Part shown: piece by piece, positions 11,244 through 21,699 of the stretch | Numbering within the stretch: position 1 is the first letter of the stretch | Layout: each line of letters starts with the position of its first letter | Source of the DNA: Corydoras sp. C115 | Taxonomy: Eukaryota > Chordata > Actinopteri > Siluriformes > Callichthyidae | Assembly (NCBI GenBank): GCA_019802505.1 | Contig: JAFMOC010000027.1 | Coordinates: forward strand, 2,697,501-2,761,500 | Length of the DNA stretch: 64,000 nucleotides | Direction: 5' to 3' | Position numbers and translations under genes: made by a program | Notes under the pieces: generated by a model | The model's database searches: none | Told to the model about the DNA's origin: nothing | The model's input: the letters and a program-made list of their open reading frames with translations, nothing else

Positions 11244-11512
11244 AAATTACTTTATCCTTTATCCTCTACTAGGGTCGCAGTGGGGTTCCCCATGTCCATC
11301 CAGTGGAGAACGTTTCGGGCGCTGGGCAGATACACCCAGGACAGGGCGCCAATCTATCACTGGACACACACTCACTCACACAAACACACTCTATATGGGG
11401 CAATTTGGAGCATTCAATTATTTGATCCATGTTTTTAGACTGTGGGAGGAAACCGGAGAACCCAGAGCAAACCCAAGCGAACATGCCAACCATTAAGCCA
11501 CCACGCCACCCT
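11244..11512 (-). repeat. V-SINE-like copy with internal deletion
   Basis: It lacks the B-box area and ends about 150 bp from the jag2 exon 2 donor. Confidence 0.75.
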
Positions 11513-11663
11513 CTGACAACCAAGAGATGACAAGTCAACTAGTAAGGTGGGGGGGGGGGAGATAACGGCGTCTCGAAGTTTGCAGAAGTTTAGGAGGCAG
11601 GAGGTCTCCACCGCGCGCCCTCGCGGGGACCCAGCATGCACCTCGGCGCGCGCGCTCACTCAC

Positions 11664-11978
11664 CGGCCAGGCGAACTGGAAGGGGATGACGATCCTGCCG
11701 GCGTCGCTGACCCTGCCGGTGACGGCGTTCTTAAAAGAGAATATATTTCCACCCAGCACACCGGTAGATCCGCGGCCGTAGCTGCAGGGGCCGCTGGGGG
11801 TCGCCTCGCTCTGGTACTCCTTTAAGCACACTTCAAAGTAGGTGTCGCACTCGTCGCGCGTGCAGCGCTGGTCCCGCGAGCCGCGCGCGCCGTCGCAGCA
11901 CTCTCCATCCAGCAGCTCCCCGTTCAGGTTCTCCACCCCGAGCAGCTGCAGCTCCAAGAACCCCGACGCCCGGGACAC
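11664..11978 (-). CDS. jag2: jag2 exon 2 (MNNL / Notch-ligand N-terminal domain)
   Basis: A 315-nt exon (105 codons, phase 0 to 0) has an acceptor ending CCTCTCTCGTCCTCAG and a GTGAGTGAG donor. Its product contains GELLDGECCDG, CTRDECDTYFEVCLKEYQS and IVIPFQFAWP, hallmarks of the Jagged MNNL domain, with the expected Cys spacing. The MNNL (C2-like) domain binds phospholipid and, with the DSL domain, contacts Notch. The stretch TPSGPCSYGRGSTGVLGG and the ending VIPFQFAWP are closer to vertebrate JAG2 than JAG1 as I recall them; JAG1 has VLPFSFAWP. The exon ends exactly at FAWP, where known Jagged exon 2 ends. The next exons (end of MNNL, DSL, EGF repeats) were not found to the left, so intron 2 exceeds 11.6 kb here. 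Which teleost paralogue (a or b) it is cannot be decided. Confidence 0.95.
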
Positions 11979-12061
11979 CTGAGGACGAGAGAGGCGTTGA
12001 GCGTCTGGATCGCTTTATTACACCGTTCATTTTATTATAGAGCAACAAGTCAATTTATTAT

Positions 12062-12274
12062 AGGGTGTGGTAGCTCAGGTGTCAGGGTGTTGGGTTATCA
12101 ATCTGAAGGTTGGGGGTTCAAATCCCAGGTCCACTGAAGTTACCAGTGTGGGTTCTTGAGCAAGACCCTTAACCCTCATTGCTCCAGGGATGTTGTGATG
12201 AACCCTGTGCTCACCTTGTAAGTGGCTTTGAATAAAAGCGTCCAATAAATGACCAAATGTAATGTAAATGTAAA
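12062..12274 (+). repeat. SINE-2 copy in jag2 intron 1
   Basis: Full length with A box TAGCTCAGGTG-like, B box GGTTCAAATCC, GATAAAAGCGTC-like tail and AATGTAAATG end. Confidence 0.8.
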
Positions 12275-12291
12275 TATAGAGAATAATAGGC

Positions 12292-12627
12292 GGGCGGCAC
12301 GGTGGCTTAGTGGTTAAGCATGTTCTCCTCTCAGCTCTAGGGATTCCCGGTTCCAATCCCCATCTGGGTGGAGTCTCCATGTTCTCCCCGTGTCCGCATG
12401 GGTTTCCTCCGGGTTCTCCGGTTTCCTCCCACAGTCCAAAAACATGGATCAAGTCAATTGAGTTCTCCAAATTGCCCCATATAGAGTGTGTTTGTGTGAG
12501 TGAGTGTGTGAGTCCCCAGCGATGGATTGGCGTCCTGTCCTGGGTGTATCTGCCCAGCGCCTGAAACGTTCCCCCCCCCCCCCCCCGCGACCCTAATATA
12601 GGATAAAGCGGAAGATAATGAATGAAT
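12292..12627 (+). repeat. V-SINE-like copy with target duplication
   Basis: Flanked by GAATAATAGGC at 12281-12291 and 12628-12638. Confidence 0.88.
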
Positions 12628-12798
12628 GAATAATAGGCTTTCAGGTTCGAATCCCAATCTGGAGGGAGGTTCCATGTTCTCCCCGTGACCCATTCAATAA
12701 AAATCAATAACACAAACACGTCACACAGTGCCAGATCTTCCAAAGATGATCTGTCTCTAAAACACCTGACACAGCAGTTATCCATTAACCAATCTGAC

Positions 12799-12818
12799 AT
12801 ATATATATATGTATTTAG

Positions 12819-12873
<55 letters not shown>
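12799..12873 (+). repeat. (TA)n microsatellite
   Basis: About 75 bp, interrupted once by GTATTTAGGTTT. Confidence 0.95.
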
Positions 12874-12875
<2 letters not shown>

Positions 12876-12877
<2 letters not shown>

Positions 12878-13107
12878 GAATCCCAATCTGGGTGGAGTTT
12901 CCTCCCACAGTCCAAATACATGGATCAAGTGAATGCACCAAATTGCCCCATAGAGTGTCTGTGTGTGTGAGTTTGCCCAGCGATAGACTGGTGCCCTGTC
13001 CTGGGTGTATCTCCCCAGCGCCCGAAATGTACTCCCCTGGATGAGCATGGAGAACCCTCGACGACCCTAGTAGAGGATAAAGCTGAAGATAAAGGATGGA
13101 TGGTCGG
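12876..13107 (+). repeat. Diverged V-SINE-like copy, first unit of the tail array
   Basis: It contains the centre and 3' half (CAATCTGGGTGGAGTTTCCT, GCGCCCGAAATGTACTCCCC) and leads into the tandem array. Confidence 0.7.
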
Positions 13108-13805
13108 TCAAATGCATTCTCCAAAATTGCCCCATTGAGACTGGCTTTGTGTGTTTGTGTGTGCCCAGTGATTGACTGGTGTCCTGTCCTGGGTGTCCTG
13201 TCCTGGATGAGCATGGAGAGCCCTCCACGACCCTAATAGAGGATAAAGCTGAAGATAAAGGATGGATGGAAGGTCAATTGAAATCTCCAAAATTGCCCCA
13301 TTAAGAATGTGTGTGTGTGTGTGTGTGTGAGCCCAGCGAAGCAATAGATTGGCGACCTGTGCTGGGTGTATCTCCCCAGCGCCCGAAACGTTCTCCCCTG
13401 GATGGACATGAAGGACCCTCCACTACCCTAGTAGAAGCTAATGGATGGATGGAAGGTCAAGTGAAATCTCCAAAATTGCCCCATTGAGAATGTGTGTGTG
13501 AGCCCAGTGATAGATTGGCGTCCTGTCCTGGGTGTATCTCCCCAGCGCCCGAAACGTTCTCCCCTGGATGAGCATGGAGAACCCTCCACGACCCTAGTAG
13601 AAGCTAAAGGATGGATGGTTGGAAGGTCAATTGAAATCTCCAAAATTGCCCCATAGAATGTGTGAGTGTGAGCCCAGCGATATCTCGGCGCCCGAAATGC
13701 TCCCCCTGGATGAGCATGGAGAACCATCCACGACCCTAATAGAGGATAAAGCTGAAGATAAAGGATGAATGGAAGGTCAACTGAATTCTCCAAAATTGCC
13801 CCATT

Positions 13806-13836
<31 letters not shown>

Positions 13837-14105
13837 CCCAGCGAAGCGATAGATCAGCGTCCTGTCCTGGGTGTATCTCCCCAGCGCCCGAAACGTTCTC
13901 CCCTGGATGTGCACGGAGAACCCTCCACGACCCTAATAGAGGATAAAGGATGGATGGAAGGTCAACGTAATTCTCCAAAATTGCCCCATAGAATGTGTGA
14001 GTGTGTGCCCAGCGATATCTCGGCGTCCCGTCCTGGGTGTATCTCCCCAGCGCCCGAAACGCTCCCCCTGGATGGGCATGGAGAACCTCCCCGCGAGCCT
14101 CCAAC
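13108..14105 (+). repeat. Minisatellite made of V-SINE 3' halves, about 6 units
   Basis: Units of roughly 145-185 bp start at about 13108, 13273, 13456, 13625, 13776 and 13959. Each runs from GTCAA-TG(A)AATCTCCAAAATTGCC through a variable (GT)n, CCTGTCCTGGGTGTATCTCC, GCGCCCGAAACG and AACCCTCCACGACCCTA to a GGATGGATGGAAG end. No tRNA head or central block occurs in any unit. The array lies in jag2 intron 1 and ends about 230 bp from the exon 1 donor. Confidence 0.85.
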
Positions 14106-14338
14106 AGTCTAAAGCCGGAGACGCCCGGACGGACGGACGGTTCTTTCTGGATGGAGGTTGAATCGCTGAATGCGGGTCATGGAGACGCGTGTGCAGCCGC
14201 AGACGCAGCCGCAGCCGCATCCCCGCGCCGTGCGACACCGAGGCGACACCGAGGCGAGGCGCCGCCGCTGGAACGTGCGCCCCGGTCACATGCTCTCCGC
14301 GTCCCCGCAGACGTCGTCGCTCCGGCTCGCTGGCTCAC

Positions 14339-14392
14339 CTCGCTCCACGACGTCAGGAGCAGCAGACACGCCGCGCAGAGCCACTTCCACAT
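14339..14392 (-). CDS. jag2: jag2 exon 1 coding part (signal peptide of a Jagged Notch ligand)
   Basis: The ATG at 14392-14390 opens 18 codons, MWKWLCAACLLLLTSWSE. This is a short N-terminus followed by a hydrophobic Leu/Cys/Ala core, typical of a secretory signal peptide. Codon GAG is followed directly by a GTGAGC donor (14338 downward). The exon ends in phase 0 and exon 2 at 11978 opens in phase 0, so they join without loss. The ATG lies in a CpG-rich region, as expected for a developmental gene's first exon. Jagged proteins are single-pass membrane ligands for Notch receptors on neighbouring cells, and this peptide directs entry to the secretory pathway. Signal peptides are poorly conserved, so identity rests on phase, orientation and distance to exon 2 (intron about 2.36 kb). 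Reading through the donor gives a 71-codon ORF, which I reject as the real product. Confidence 0.82.
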
Positions 14393-14548
14393 GCCGCCGA
14401 CTGATCAGCACCCAGCGGACACGCACCGACGGCAAGATGGGGGACGACGGCCGACGACCGGCGACAGGCTCCTCATCCGCTCATCCACTGACATGCAGAC
14501 GCTCGCAACGCGTGCTGTTTTAATGAGGCGACGATCCCGCACCGAGCA

Positions 14549-14587
<39 letters not shown>

Positions 14588-14662
14588 CACACACACACAC
14601 ACACACTGCCTCTCTCTCCCTCCCTCTCTCTCTCTCTGTCACACACACTCTCTCTCTCTCCG
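14549..14662 (+). repeat. (CT)n and (CA)n microsatellite
   Basis: Alternating CT-rich and CA-rich tracts upstream of the jag2 ATG. On the gene's strand they read GA and TG. Confidence 0.9.
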
Positions 14663-15000
14663 TCAGCTCCCCTGCACGACAAATAATTATGTTTCCCAGC
14701 TACCGAACGCGCGGCTGATTGGCAGCCGAATAAACCACCCACCAATCGGCGGCTACGCGCTTGGCAAACCGCCGTCCCCCAACCAATCCGACGCCGCGGG
14801 GGAAGAGCTTAGAAGGAAACCCCCCCTCCTCCTCCGTGGCGCGCCGCTACAGAGGTGCAATATTTCACAATTCTTAACAATCGCGTCATTTGCGGCATAA
14901 ACATCTTTAAGTTGCGCTCCAACGCGTGACCGACTCGGGGCTCCTCGGTTGCCCCCGGGGCGCTTCGTCTGCCCTAATTAGTATTAGGGGGCTAATGTAG

Positions 15001-15028
15001 TGTTTACACAACCACGTGACGTAAACAA
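15001..15028. promoter_or_regulatory. Inverted forkhead-like motifs flanking an E-box/CRE
   Basis: TGTTTAC (15001-15007) and GTAAACA (15021-15027) are inverted copies of a forkhead core. They bracket CACGTG (15013-15018), which overlaps TGACGTAA (15017-15024), an ATF/CREB-like site. This compact composite lies about 610 bp upstream of the jag2 ATG. Function is inferred from motifs only. Confidence 0.35.
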
Positions 15029-15289
15029 GCCCGCTCGTAAGGAGCCCGGCGAGTTCTCTAAATTGCTTTCTAGCAACATTTCACCTTCCCCACGATCGGA
15101 CGACCGCGAACGCGCGCGACGTGGGCCGCTATCTCAAGCCGAGAAGTCAAAGCAGGTAGCGTGGGCTTTATTCCCCCTCTGGCGGCAGTTGTGACGCAGC
15201 TGAGAGCGCCCTCTGTCGGGCATCGGCGTCACAACGCCAACAGCTGGAGTGCCTTCCACACGATGCGAGGTGTTCTGCAGATATTGGGA

Positions 15290-15556
15290 TTCATTCATTC
15301 ATTCATTCATTATCTCCCGCTTTATCCTCCACTAGGGTCCCGGTGGGGTTCCCCATGCCCATCCAGGGGAGAACGTCTCGGGCGCTGGGCAGATAGACCC
15401 AGGACAGGCGCCAATCCATCGCTGGGCACACACTCACTCACACAGACACACTCTATATGGGGCAATTTTGAGAACTCAATTGACTTGATCCATGTTTTTG
15501 GAGTGTGGGAGGAAACCGGAGAACCCGGAGGAAACCACTAAGCCACTGTGCCACCC
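15290..15556 (-). repeat. V-SINE-like copy, head deleted
   Basis: It jumps from GAACCCGGAGGAAAC to CACTAAGCCAC. Its flank (15557-15635) recurs near 27279. Confidence 0.78.
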
Positions 15557-15648
15557 CATTCCAGGATTGATCCTTAAATTCTCATTAACACTGTTTTGAG
15601 GTCAAATCAAAGATGTGAATGAAAATCTCTTAAGAAAAATCTCCTTAA

Positions 15649-15768
15649 CCCGGAGGAAACCCACGCAGACATGGGGAGAACATGGAAACTCCTCCCAGAT
15701 TGGGATTCGAACCGGGAATCCCTAGCGCTGAGAGGAGAACATGCTAAACACTAAGCCACCGTGCCGCC
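15649..15768 (-). repeat. V-SINE-like head half
   Basis: It runs from AACCCGGAGGAAACCCACGC to CCACCGTGCCGCC and may be the missing half of the preceding copy, displaced by a rearrangement. Confidence 0.7.
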
Positions 15769-15784
15769 TCCTCATATTTACCAA

Positions 15785-15953
15785 CTCGCAAAACATCCAT
15801 CCATTCATTATCTTCCGCTTTATCCTCTATTAGGGTCGCGGGGAGGCCCATCCAGGGGAGAACATCTCGGGCGCTGGGCAGATAGACCCAGGACAGGGCG
15901 CCAATCCATCGCTGGGCACACACTCACTCACACAGACACACTCTTCATTCATT
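15785..15953 (-). repeat. V-SINE-like copy, tail half
   Basis: It is broken at ACAGACACACTCT by the tail of the next copy. Confidence 0.78.
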
Positions 15954-16266
15954 CATTATCTCCCGCTTTATCCTCTATTAGGGTCGCGGTGGGGTTCCCC
16001 ATGCCCATCCAGGGGAGAACGTCTCGGGCGCTGGGCAGATACACCCAGGACAGGGCGCCAATCCATCGCTGGGTACACACTCACACACACTCTATATGGG
16101 GCAATTTGGAGAAATCAATTGACTTGAATCATGTTTTTGGACTGTGGGAGGAACCCGGAGGAAACCCATGCAGACACGGGGAGAACATGGAAACTCCACC
16201 CAGATGGTGATTCGAACCGGGAATCCCTAGCGCTGAGAGGCGAACGTGCTAAACCACTAAGCCACC
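15954..16266 (-). repeat. V-SINE-like copy
   Basis: Near full length, ending CTAAGCCACCG. Confidence 0.8.
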
Positions 16267-16548
16267 GATATTTGGATTGATTTGTTTATATAAAAGGCAC
16301 AGGTTGATGTTTAAAACGCGGGGTTTGGTTTGATTTAGCGCTCGGAGGTGTGCAAGCCTCCAGACGCATGTTAACTGTATGTTAATGTTCAAGCCCAGCA
16401 GCAGCCCACTGCTCTGGATGATGCCATTTCTTGCAAATTTTAATGATGGCAGCAACGAAATGCATGTCTATATCAGGCATCTGGGCACTTGGGTTTACCT
16501 GCTGTGGCACATTCCTCGTTTAATGCAGTTTTCACCTTACACTTGAGT
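16267..16548. other. Unique spacer left of the satellite
   Basis: No gene signal seen. Confidence 0.4.
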
Positions 16549-17843
16549 ATATATTAAACACCAAGCTACACATGTTAAACACCACATATATCCTATATTA
16601 AACACCAAGCTACACCACATATATACATGTTAAACACCACATATATCCTATATTAAACACCAAGCTACACCACATATATCCTATATTAAACACCAAGCTA
16701 CACCACATATATACAAGTTAAACACCATATATATCCTATATTAAACACCAAGCTACACCACATATATACATGTTAAACACCACATATATCCTATATTAAA
16801 CACCAAGCTACACCACATATATACATGTTAAACACCACATATATCCTATATTAAACACCAAGCTACACCACATATATACATGTTAAACACCACATATATC
16901 CTATATTAAACACCAAGCTACACCACATATATACATGTTAAACACCACATATATCCTATATTAAACACCAAGCTACACCACATATATCCTATATTAAACA
17001 CCAAGCTACACCACATATATACATGTTAAACACCACATATATCCTATATTAAACACCAAGCTACACCACATATATACATGTTAAACACCACATATATCCT
17101 ATATTAAACACCAAGCTACACCACATATATACATGTTAAACACCACATATATCCTATATTAAACACCAAGCTACACCACATATATCCTATATTAAACACC
17201 AAGCTACACCACATATATACAAGTTAAACACCATATATATCCTATATTAAACACCAAGCTACACCACATATATACATGTTAAACACCACATATATCCTAT
17301 ATTAAACACCAAGCTACACCACATATATACATGTTAAACACCACATATATCCTATATTAAACACCAAGCTACACCACATATATACATGTTAAACACCATA
17401 TATATCCTATATTAAACACCAAGCTACACCACATATATACATGTTAAACACCACATATATCCTATATTAAACACCAAGCTACACCACATATATCCTATAT
17501 TAAACACCAAGCTACACCACATATATACATGTTAAACACCAAGCTACACCACATATATACATGTTAAACACCACATATATCCTATATTAAACACCAAGCT
17601 ACACCACATATATACATGTTAAACACCAAGCTACACCACATATATACATGTTAAACACCACATATATCCTATATTAAACACCAAGCTACACCACATATAT
17701 ACATGTTAAACACCACATATATCCTATATTAAACACCAAGCTACACCACATATATCCTATATTAAACACCAAGCTACACCACATATATACATGTTAAACA
17801 CCACATATATCCTATATTAAACACCAAGCTACACCACATATAC
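16549..17843 (+). repeat. Satellite array of 55-bp units with 33-bp and other variant units
   Basis: About 1.3 kb. The main unit is module A (33 bp: TATATTAAACACCAAGCTAC plus ACCACATATATCC) carrying a 22-bp module B (TACATGTTAAACACCACATA plus TA). Some units lack B (for example near 16650-16690, 16975-17005, 17490-17520). Others repeat CATGTTAAACACCAAGCTAC (17530-17650). Identity between units is very high. Confidence 0.95.
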
Positions 17844-17874
17844 AACGGCACTTATTTTTTGAGTATTATAGGGT

Positions 17875-18196
17875 GGTGGCACGGTGGCTCAGTGGTTAGC
17901 ATGTTCTCCTCTCAGCACTAGGGATTCCCGGTTCGAATTCCCCATCTGGGTGGAGTCTCCATGTTCTCACCGTGTCCACGTGGGTTTCCTCCCACAGTGC
18001 AAAAACATGGATCAAGTCAATTGAATTCTCCAAATTGCCCCATATAGAGCGTGTCTGTGTGAGTGAGTGTGTGAGTGTGTGCCCAGTGATAGATTGACGT
18101 CCTGTCCTGGGTCTATCTGCCCAGTGCCCGAAACGTTCTCCCCCCCCCCCCCCCCGACCCTAATAGAGGATAAAGCAGAAGATAATGGATGAATGA
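17875..18196 (+). repeat. V-SINE-like copy
   Basis: Full length with a long C tract (about 18139-18155) and a (TA)n run right after its tail. Confidence 0.82.
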
Positions 18197-19250
18197 GGAA
18201 TATATATATATATATAACTGGCTAGTTGTAAAAGTAGACCTTGTAGACCCTCTTGCTTGATGACAGCTGGGTTGCGATCGTTAGCTGTAAATCAGGATAA
18301 CCTTCTATTAACAAAACTACGGATCATTCCTAAAGATAGGTTTCCTAATACGGGTGGTTTTCCCACAATCCTGTGACCTGACGTATAGAGACTGTAAATC
18401 TTGCTCGCTAGCAGAGCTTGCATCTTGATAACAGCTGTAAAGCTCGGGAAGAAGAAGGACGACTCCTGGGTGCACACAGCATGAGAAGGATTATGGATTA
18501 AGAAAGGAGGAGGAGGAGGAGGAGCAGGAGGAGGAGGAGGAGGAGTTATGGGCTGGAAAATAGGTGTGGATGGTGGGGGAAGGTGGCTGTAAGGAAAGGT
18601 AACGTTGATGCCTGTCCTCATCCATATTTCATGGCATTCCCTCGAACACGAATACAGTCAAGAGAGTCATCGCCTTTTATCTGTAATCATGGCCTTGACC
18701 CACTTTCGAGACGATGACATCAAACATCCTCGAATGTCAGCAATTAAGATTATAATTTAATAAGGACGCCGAAGACGTTCCGACACGGAGAACTTTGTGG
18801 TGGCTGGTTTAAGCCAATGACATGAAGGAGAACGCTGATACTCAGCCTCGGTGTTTGATTTAATTAGGCTTGTGTGATGATATTATTGTATTTACTGTGA
18901 TTGCTATTACAGTAGTTTCAGCGAGGAAGCCTGGTTTCCATAGCGATGATGCTGCGATTGTCTCTACTGTAAAGCAAGCCTGCAGGAAACTAGAACTGAT
19001 CTAAAAGGATGTTCCGATGGCAACCGTTTAGAAATGCAAATATCACCTGATCGTCCCACAAGCTGTAACTGACACTGGGCTTCGGTACAAAGGTCAAGGA
19101 GGTGACATCTGCAGGAAATGAGGCCTGACACCGGTCATAAAGACAGTAATAATATAGCAGCAGCATCCCCGCTGATATCCTCACTGAATGGCAGCTACAT
19201 TTTATACTTTAAATAAAATTAAAGCATCTCCTAAATCAATAAATGCAAAG
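18197..19250. other. Unique intergenic DNA
   Basis: Contains (TA)n, the GGA tract and otherwise unremarkable sequence. A proline-rich minus ORF is the GGA tract translated. Confidence 0.4.
18489..18545 (+). repeat. (GGA)n purine tract
   Basis: AGGAGGAGG repeats with one GCA interruption. Confidence 0.9.
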
Positions 19251-20041
19251 TACAAGTCAAAAATTTGCCCCCGCCCCCTTTTGGCTCCACTTATTGTCCA
19301 TGTTCTCAGTTCCACTTCCACTTTACTGATGTAGTTCTACAGTTCCAGACTGTAGTCCATCTGTTTGTTCTACAGTACATACTGTGTACTCTGTTCTAAT
19401 GGTCAGAACCCCAATAGTAGCACCACAGAGCAGGTATTATTAGGTGGGTGTATTATTCCTATCCCAGCAGTGTCACTGAGGTGGAGAAATGAAACTACAC
19501 TAACCCCCCCCCCACATCAGTGTCACTGCAGAACTGACAATAAACAATCCACCACCAAATGATACCTGTTCTGTGATGCTCCTGACCAACAGAGAACAGA
19601 GAACCAACAGAGAACACAGATGGACTACAGTCTGTAATTATAAAACTACAAACTCCATCTATATGATAAGTGGAGTGGCTTAGTGGTTAGCATGTTCTCC
19701 TCTCAGCGCTAGGGATTCCCGGTTCCAATCCCTATCTGGGTGGAGTTTCCATGTTCTCCCCGTGTCCGCGTCACAGTCCAAAAACATGGATCAAGTCAAT
19801 TGAGTTCTGCAAATTGCCCCATATAGAGTGTGTCTGTGTGAGTGAGTGTGTGTCCAGCGATAGATTGGCGTCCTGTCCTGGGTGTATCTGCCCAGCGCCC
19901 GAAACATTCTCCCCTGGATGGGCATGGGGAACCCCACCGCGACCCTAATAGAGGATAAATCGGAAGATAATGGATGTATGGATGATAAGTGGAGGAAACA
20001 GACAGAAAAGGGGCGTGTCCAAACTTTTGACTGGTACTGTA
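19251..20041 (+). mobile_element. MITE with TIRs, split by a V-SINE
   Basis: The left end TACAAGTCAAAAATTTGCCC matches the inverted right end GGCGTGTCCAAACTTTTGAC...TACTGTA. Interior motifs CAGTGTCACTGAGGTGGAG and CAGTGTCACTGCAGAACTGA recur in the other copies. A SINE interrupts it at 19675-19981. No transposase ORF. Confidence 0.75.
19675..19981 (+). repeat. V-SINE-like copy inside a MITE
   Basis: It has a 12-bp duplication ATGATAAGTGGA at 19663-19674 and 19982-19993. The first ~9 bases of the head are missing and the centre has a small deletion. Confidence 0.9.
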
Positions 20042-20139
20042 TTTAATGGTCAGGGTTCTTCCATTTCCAGAGTCCAAAAATATGGATTTAAAATAAATTG
20101 TCTGCTCTAAATTGCTCATATATATATATATATATATTC

Positions 20140-20398
20140 ATCCATCCATTATCTTCCGCTTTATCCTCTATTAGGGTTGCGGTGGGGTTCCCCATGCCCA
20201 TCCAGGGGAGAACATGGGGGCAACTTGGAGAACTCAATCGACTTGATCCATGTTTTTGGACTGTGGGAGGAAAGCGGAGAACCCAGAGGACACCCACGCG
20301 GACACGGGGAGAACATGGAAACTCCACCCAGATGGGGATTCGAACCGGGAATCCCTAGCGCTGAGAGGAGAACATGTTAAACCACTAAGCCACCATGC
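20140..20398 (-). repeat. V-SINE-like copy between two (TA)n tracts
   Basis: A central deletion joins GGGGAGAACATGG to GGGCAACTTGGAG. (TA)n lies at 20105-20128 and 20400-20431. Confidence 0.8.
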
Positions 20399-20431
<33 letters not shown>

Positions 20432-20436
<5 letters not shown>

Positions 20437-21185
20437 CTAATTTACAGAAATTAGGAGGTTCCCTTCTCTGGATTAATGTGTTGTATTAAAAATATAAAGT
20501 AACATTGTACAAACCTTTAGCCTGAATGTCTTTAAATGTTTAAATCTGTAAACCTAAAAGCACCATTGGTGCACGTGTAGTCCTGAAACTCTAAACGTTA
20601 TTGTCTCTACTCCTTCAACCAGCAATCAACCACCACGTTCTCCAGAAGCACCGTCACTCCATCAAGTGCTCTTGCCGAGCAGAGATGTCTCCGAGCAACA
20701 GATCGTAACGAATAAAGCCAGAGGCCACTGAAGCTCACAGAACAGGCCGCTCAGGTAATGTAGGACGTGCCACTGTTCAGCAGAAGCTTCTGGAATCGTG
20801 CTCTCATCGTCAAGCACCAACCCAGAAATCAGCCAAGGGTTACCTGGAGTGCTGTGAAGAACACCAACACATTTATTAATCGCCCCTTACGGCCTGGCAA
20901 GATGAACTCAGGCCGTATTTATTTAATCTGCAAGCCACAAGAGGACTACAGCCTGTCCCAGCTCTCACTGGATGAAAGGTGGAGGAACGTCCTGGACGGG
21001 CCGCAATCAACACACTAGTGGCGGGTTGGTATCTAGAGTGTAATTGATGTTCACAGCTGGAACAACGTCGTGAGAATGTGTATGTCTTTATAAAGTAAGG
21101 ACCCAGCTTGTCCCTCAATTGAACCCATGACCTTGTTGCTATAGAGATAGAGTGCTCTACTCTGCACCACCAGGTCACCCTATAA
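20432..21185. other. Unique or decayed-transposon DNA
   Basis: 20640-21010 has a transposon-like feel (AGCTTCTGGAATCGTGCTCT), but I could not assign it. Confidence 0.3.
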
Positions 21186-21304
21186 TGATCCATCCATCCA
21201 TCCATCCATTATCTTCTGCTTAATCCTAAACTAGGATCATGGGGTGGAGAATGGTTCAGGTGGTAGATACACCCAGGACAGGTGTCTCACACACACACTA
21301 TATA
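21186..21304 (-). repeat. Old V-SINE-like tail fragment
   Basis: The diverged tail (CTTCTGCTTAATCCTAAACT) and TACACCCAGGACAG remain. Confidence 0.6.
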
Positions 21305-21307
21305 TAT

Positions 21308-21654
21308 TCGTTCATTCATTATCTCCCGCTTTATCCTCTATTAGGGTCGCGGTGGGGTTCCCCATGCCCATCCAGGGGAGAACGTCTCGGGCGCTGGGCA
21401 GATAGACCCAGGACAGGACGCCAATCCATCGCTGGGCACACACTCACTCACACGGACACACTCTATATGGGGCAATTTTGAGAATTCAATTGACTTTGAT
21501 CCATGTTTTGGGACTGTGGGGGGAAACCCGGAAACCCGGAGGAAACCCACGCAGATACGGGGAGAACATGGAAACTCCACCCAGATGGGATTCGAACCGG
21601 GAATCCCCAGCGCTGAGAGGCGAACGTGCTGACCACTAAGCCACCGTGCCGCCC
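21308..21654 (-). repeat. V-SINE-like copy, left arm of an inverted pair
   Basis: Full length. Only about 45 bp separate it from the plus-strand copy at 21700. Confidence 0.85.
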
Positions 21655-21699
21655 ACTATATATATAAGGGCAATAAATAAATTATAATAATTAATACTA

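Larger units (their letters stand above)
14105..15260 (-). promoter_or_regulatory. jag2: CpG-rich 5' region and probable promoter of jag2
   Basis: This GC- and CpG-rich stretch is unlike the AT-rich surroundings. It covers intron-1 start, exon 1 and the sequence upstream of the jag2 ATG (14392). It contains CCAAT-type sites (ATTGG at 14718-14722, CCAAT at 14742-14746 and 14783-14787) and a CACGTGACGTAA composite at 15013-15024. No convincing TATA box was seen, which fits a CpG-island promoter. Full SINE copies stop at both margins. A (CT)n/(CA)n tract at about 14549-14662 lies in the presumed 5' UTR or proximal promoter. The transcription start is not resolvable from sequence. Confidence 0.6.

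Noticed and set aside
11535..11663. C-terminal extension of the Jagged MNNL ORF past FAWP
   Set aside because: This is intron readthrough after a GTGAGTGAG donor. Homology stops exactly at the donor.
14001..14900. A 299-codon plus-strand ORF across the jag2 promoter
   Set aside because: It overlaps jag2 exon 1 in antisense, runs through SINE-derived satellite, CpG island and CT/CA tracts, and has no motif. GC-rich DNA has few stops.
16549..17843. Possible CRISPR-like array of direct repeats
   Set aside because: There are no unique spacers; both modules repeat. It is a eukaryotic satellite.
20640..21015. Possible Tc1 transposase remnant
   Set aside because: Some segments look transposase-like, but no conserved motif (DDE, DLNP) could be read in any frame.
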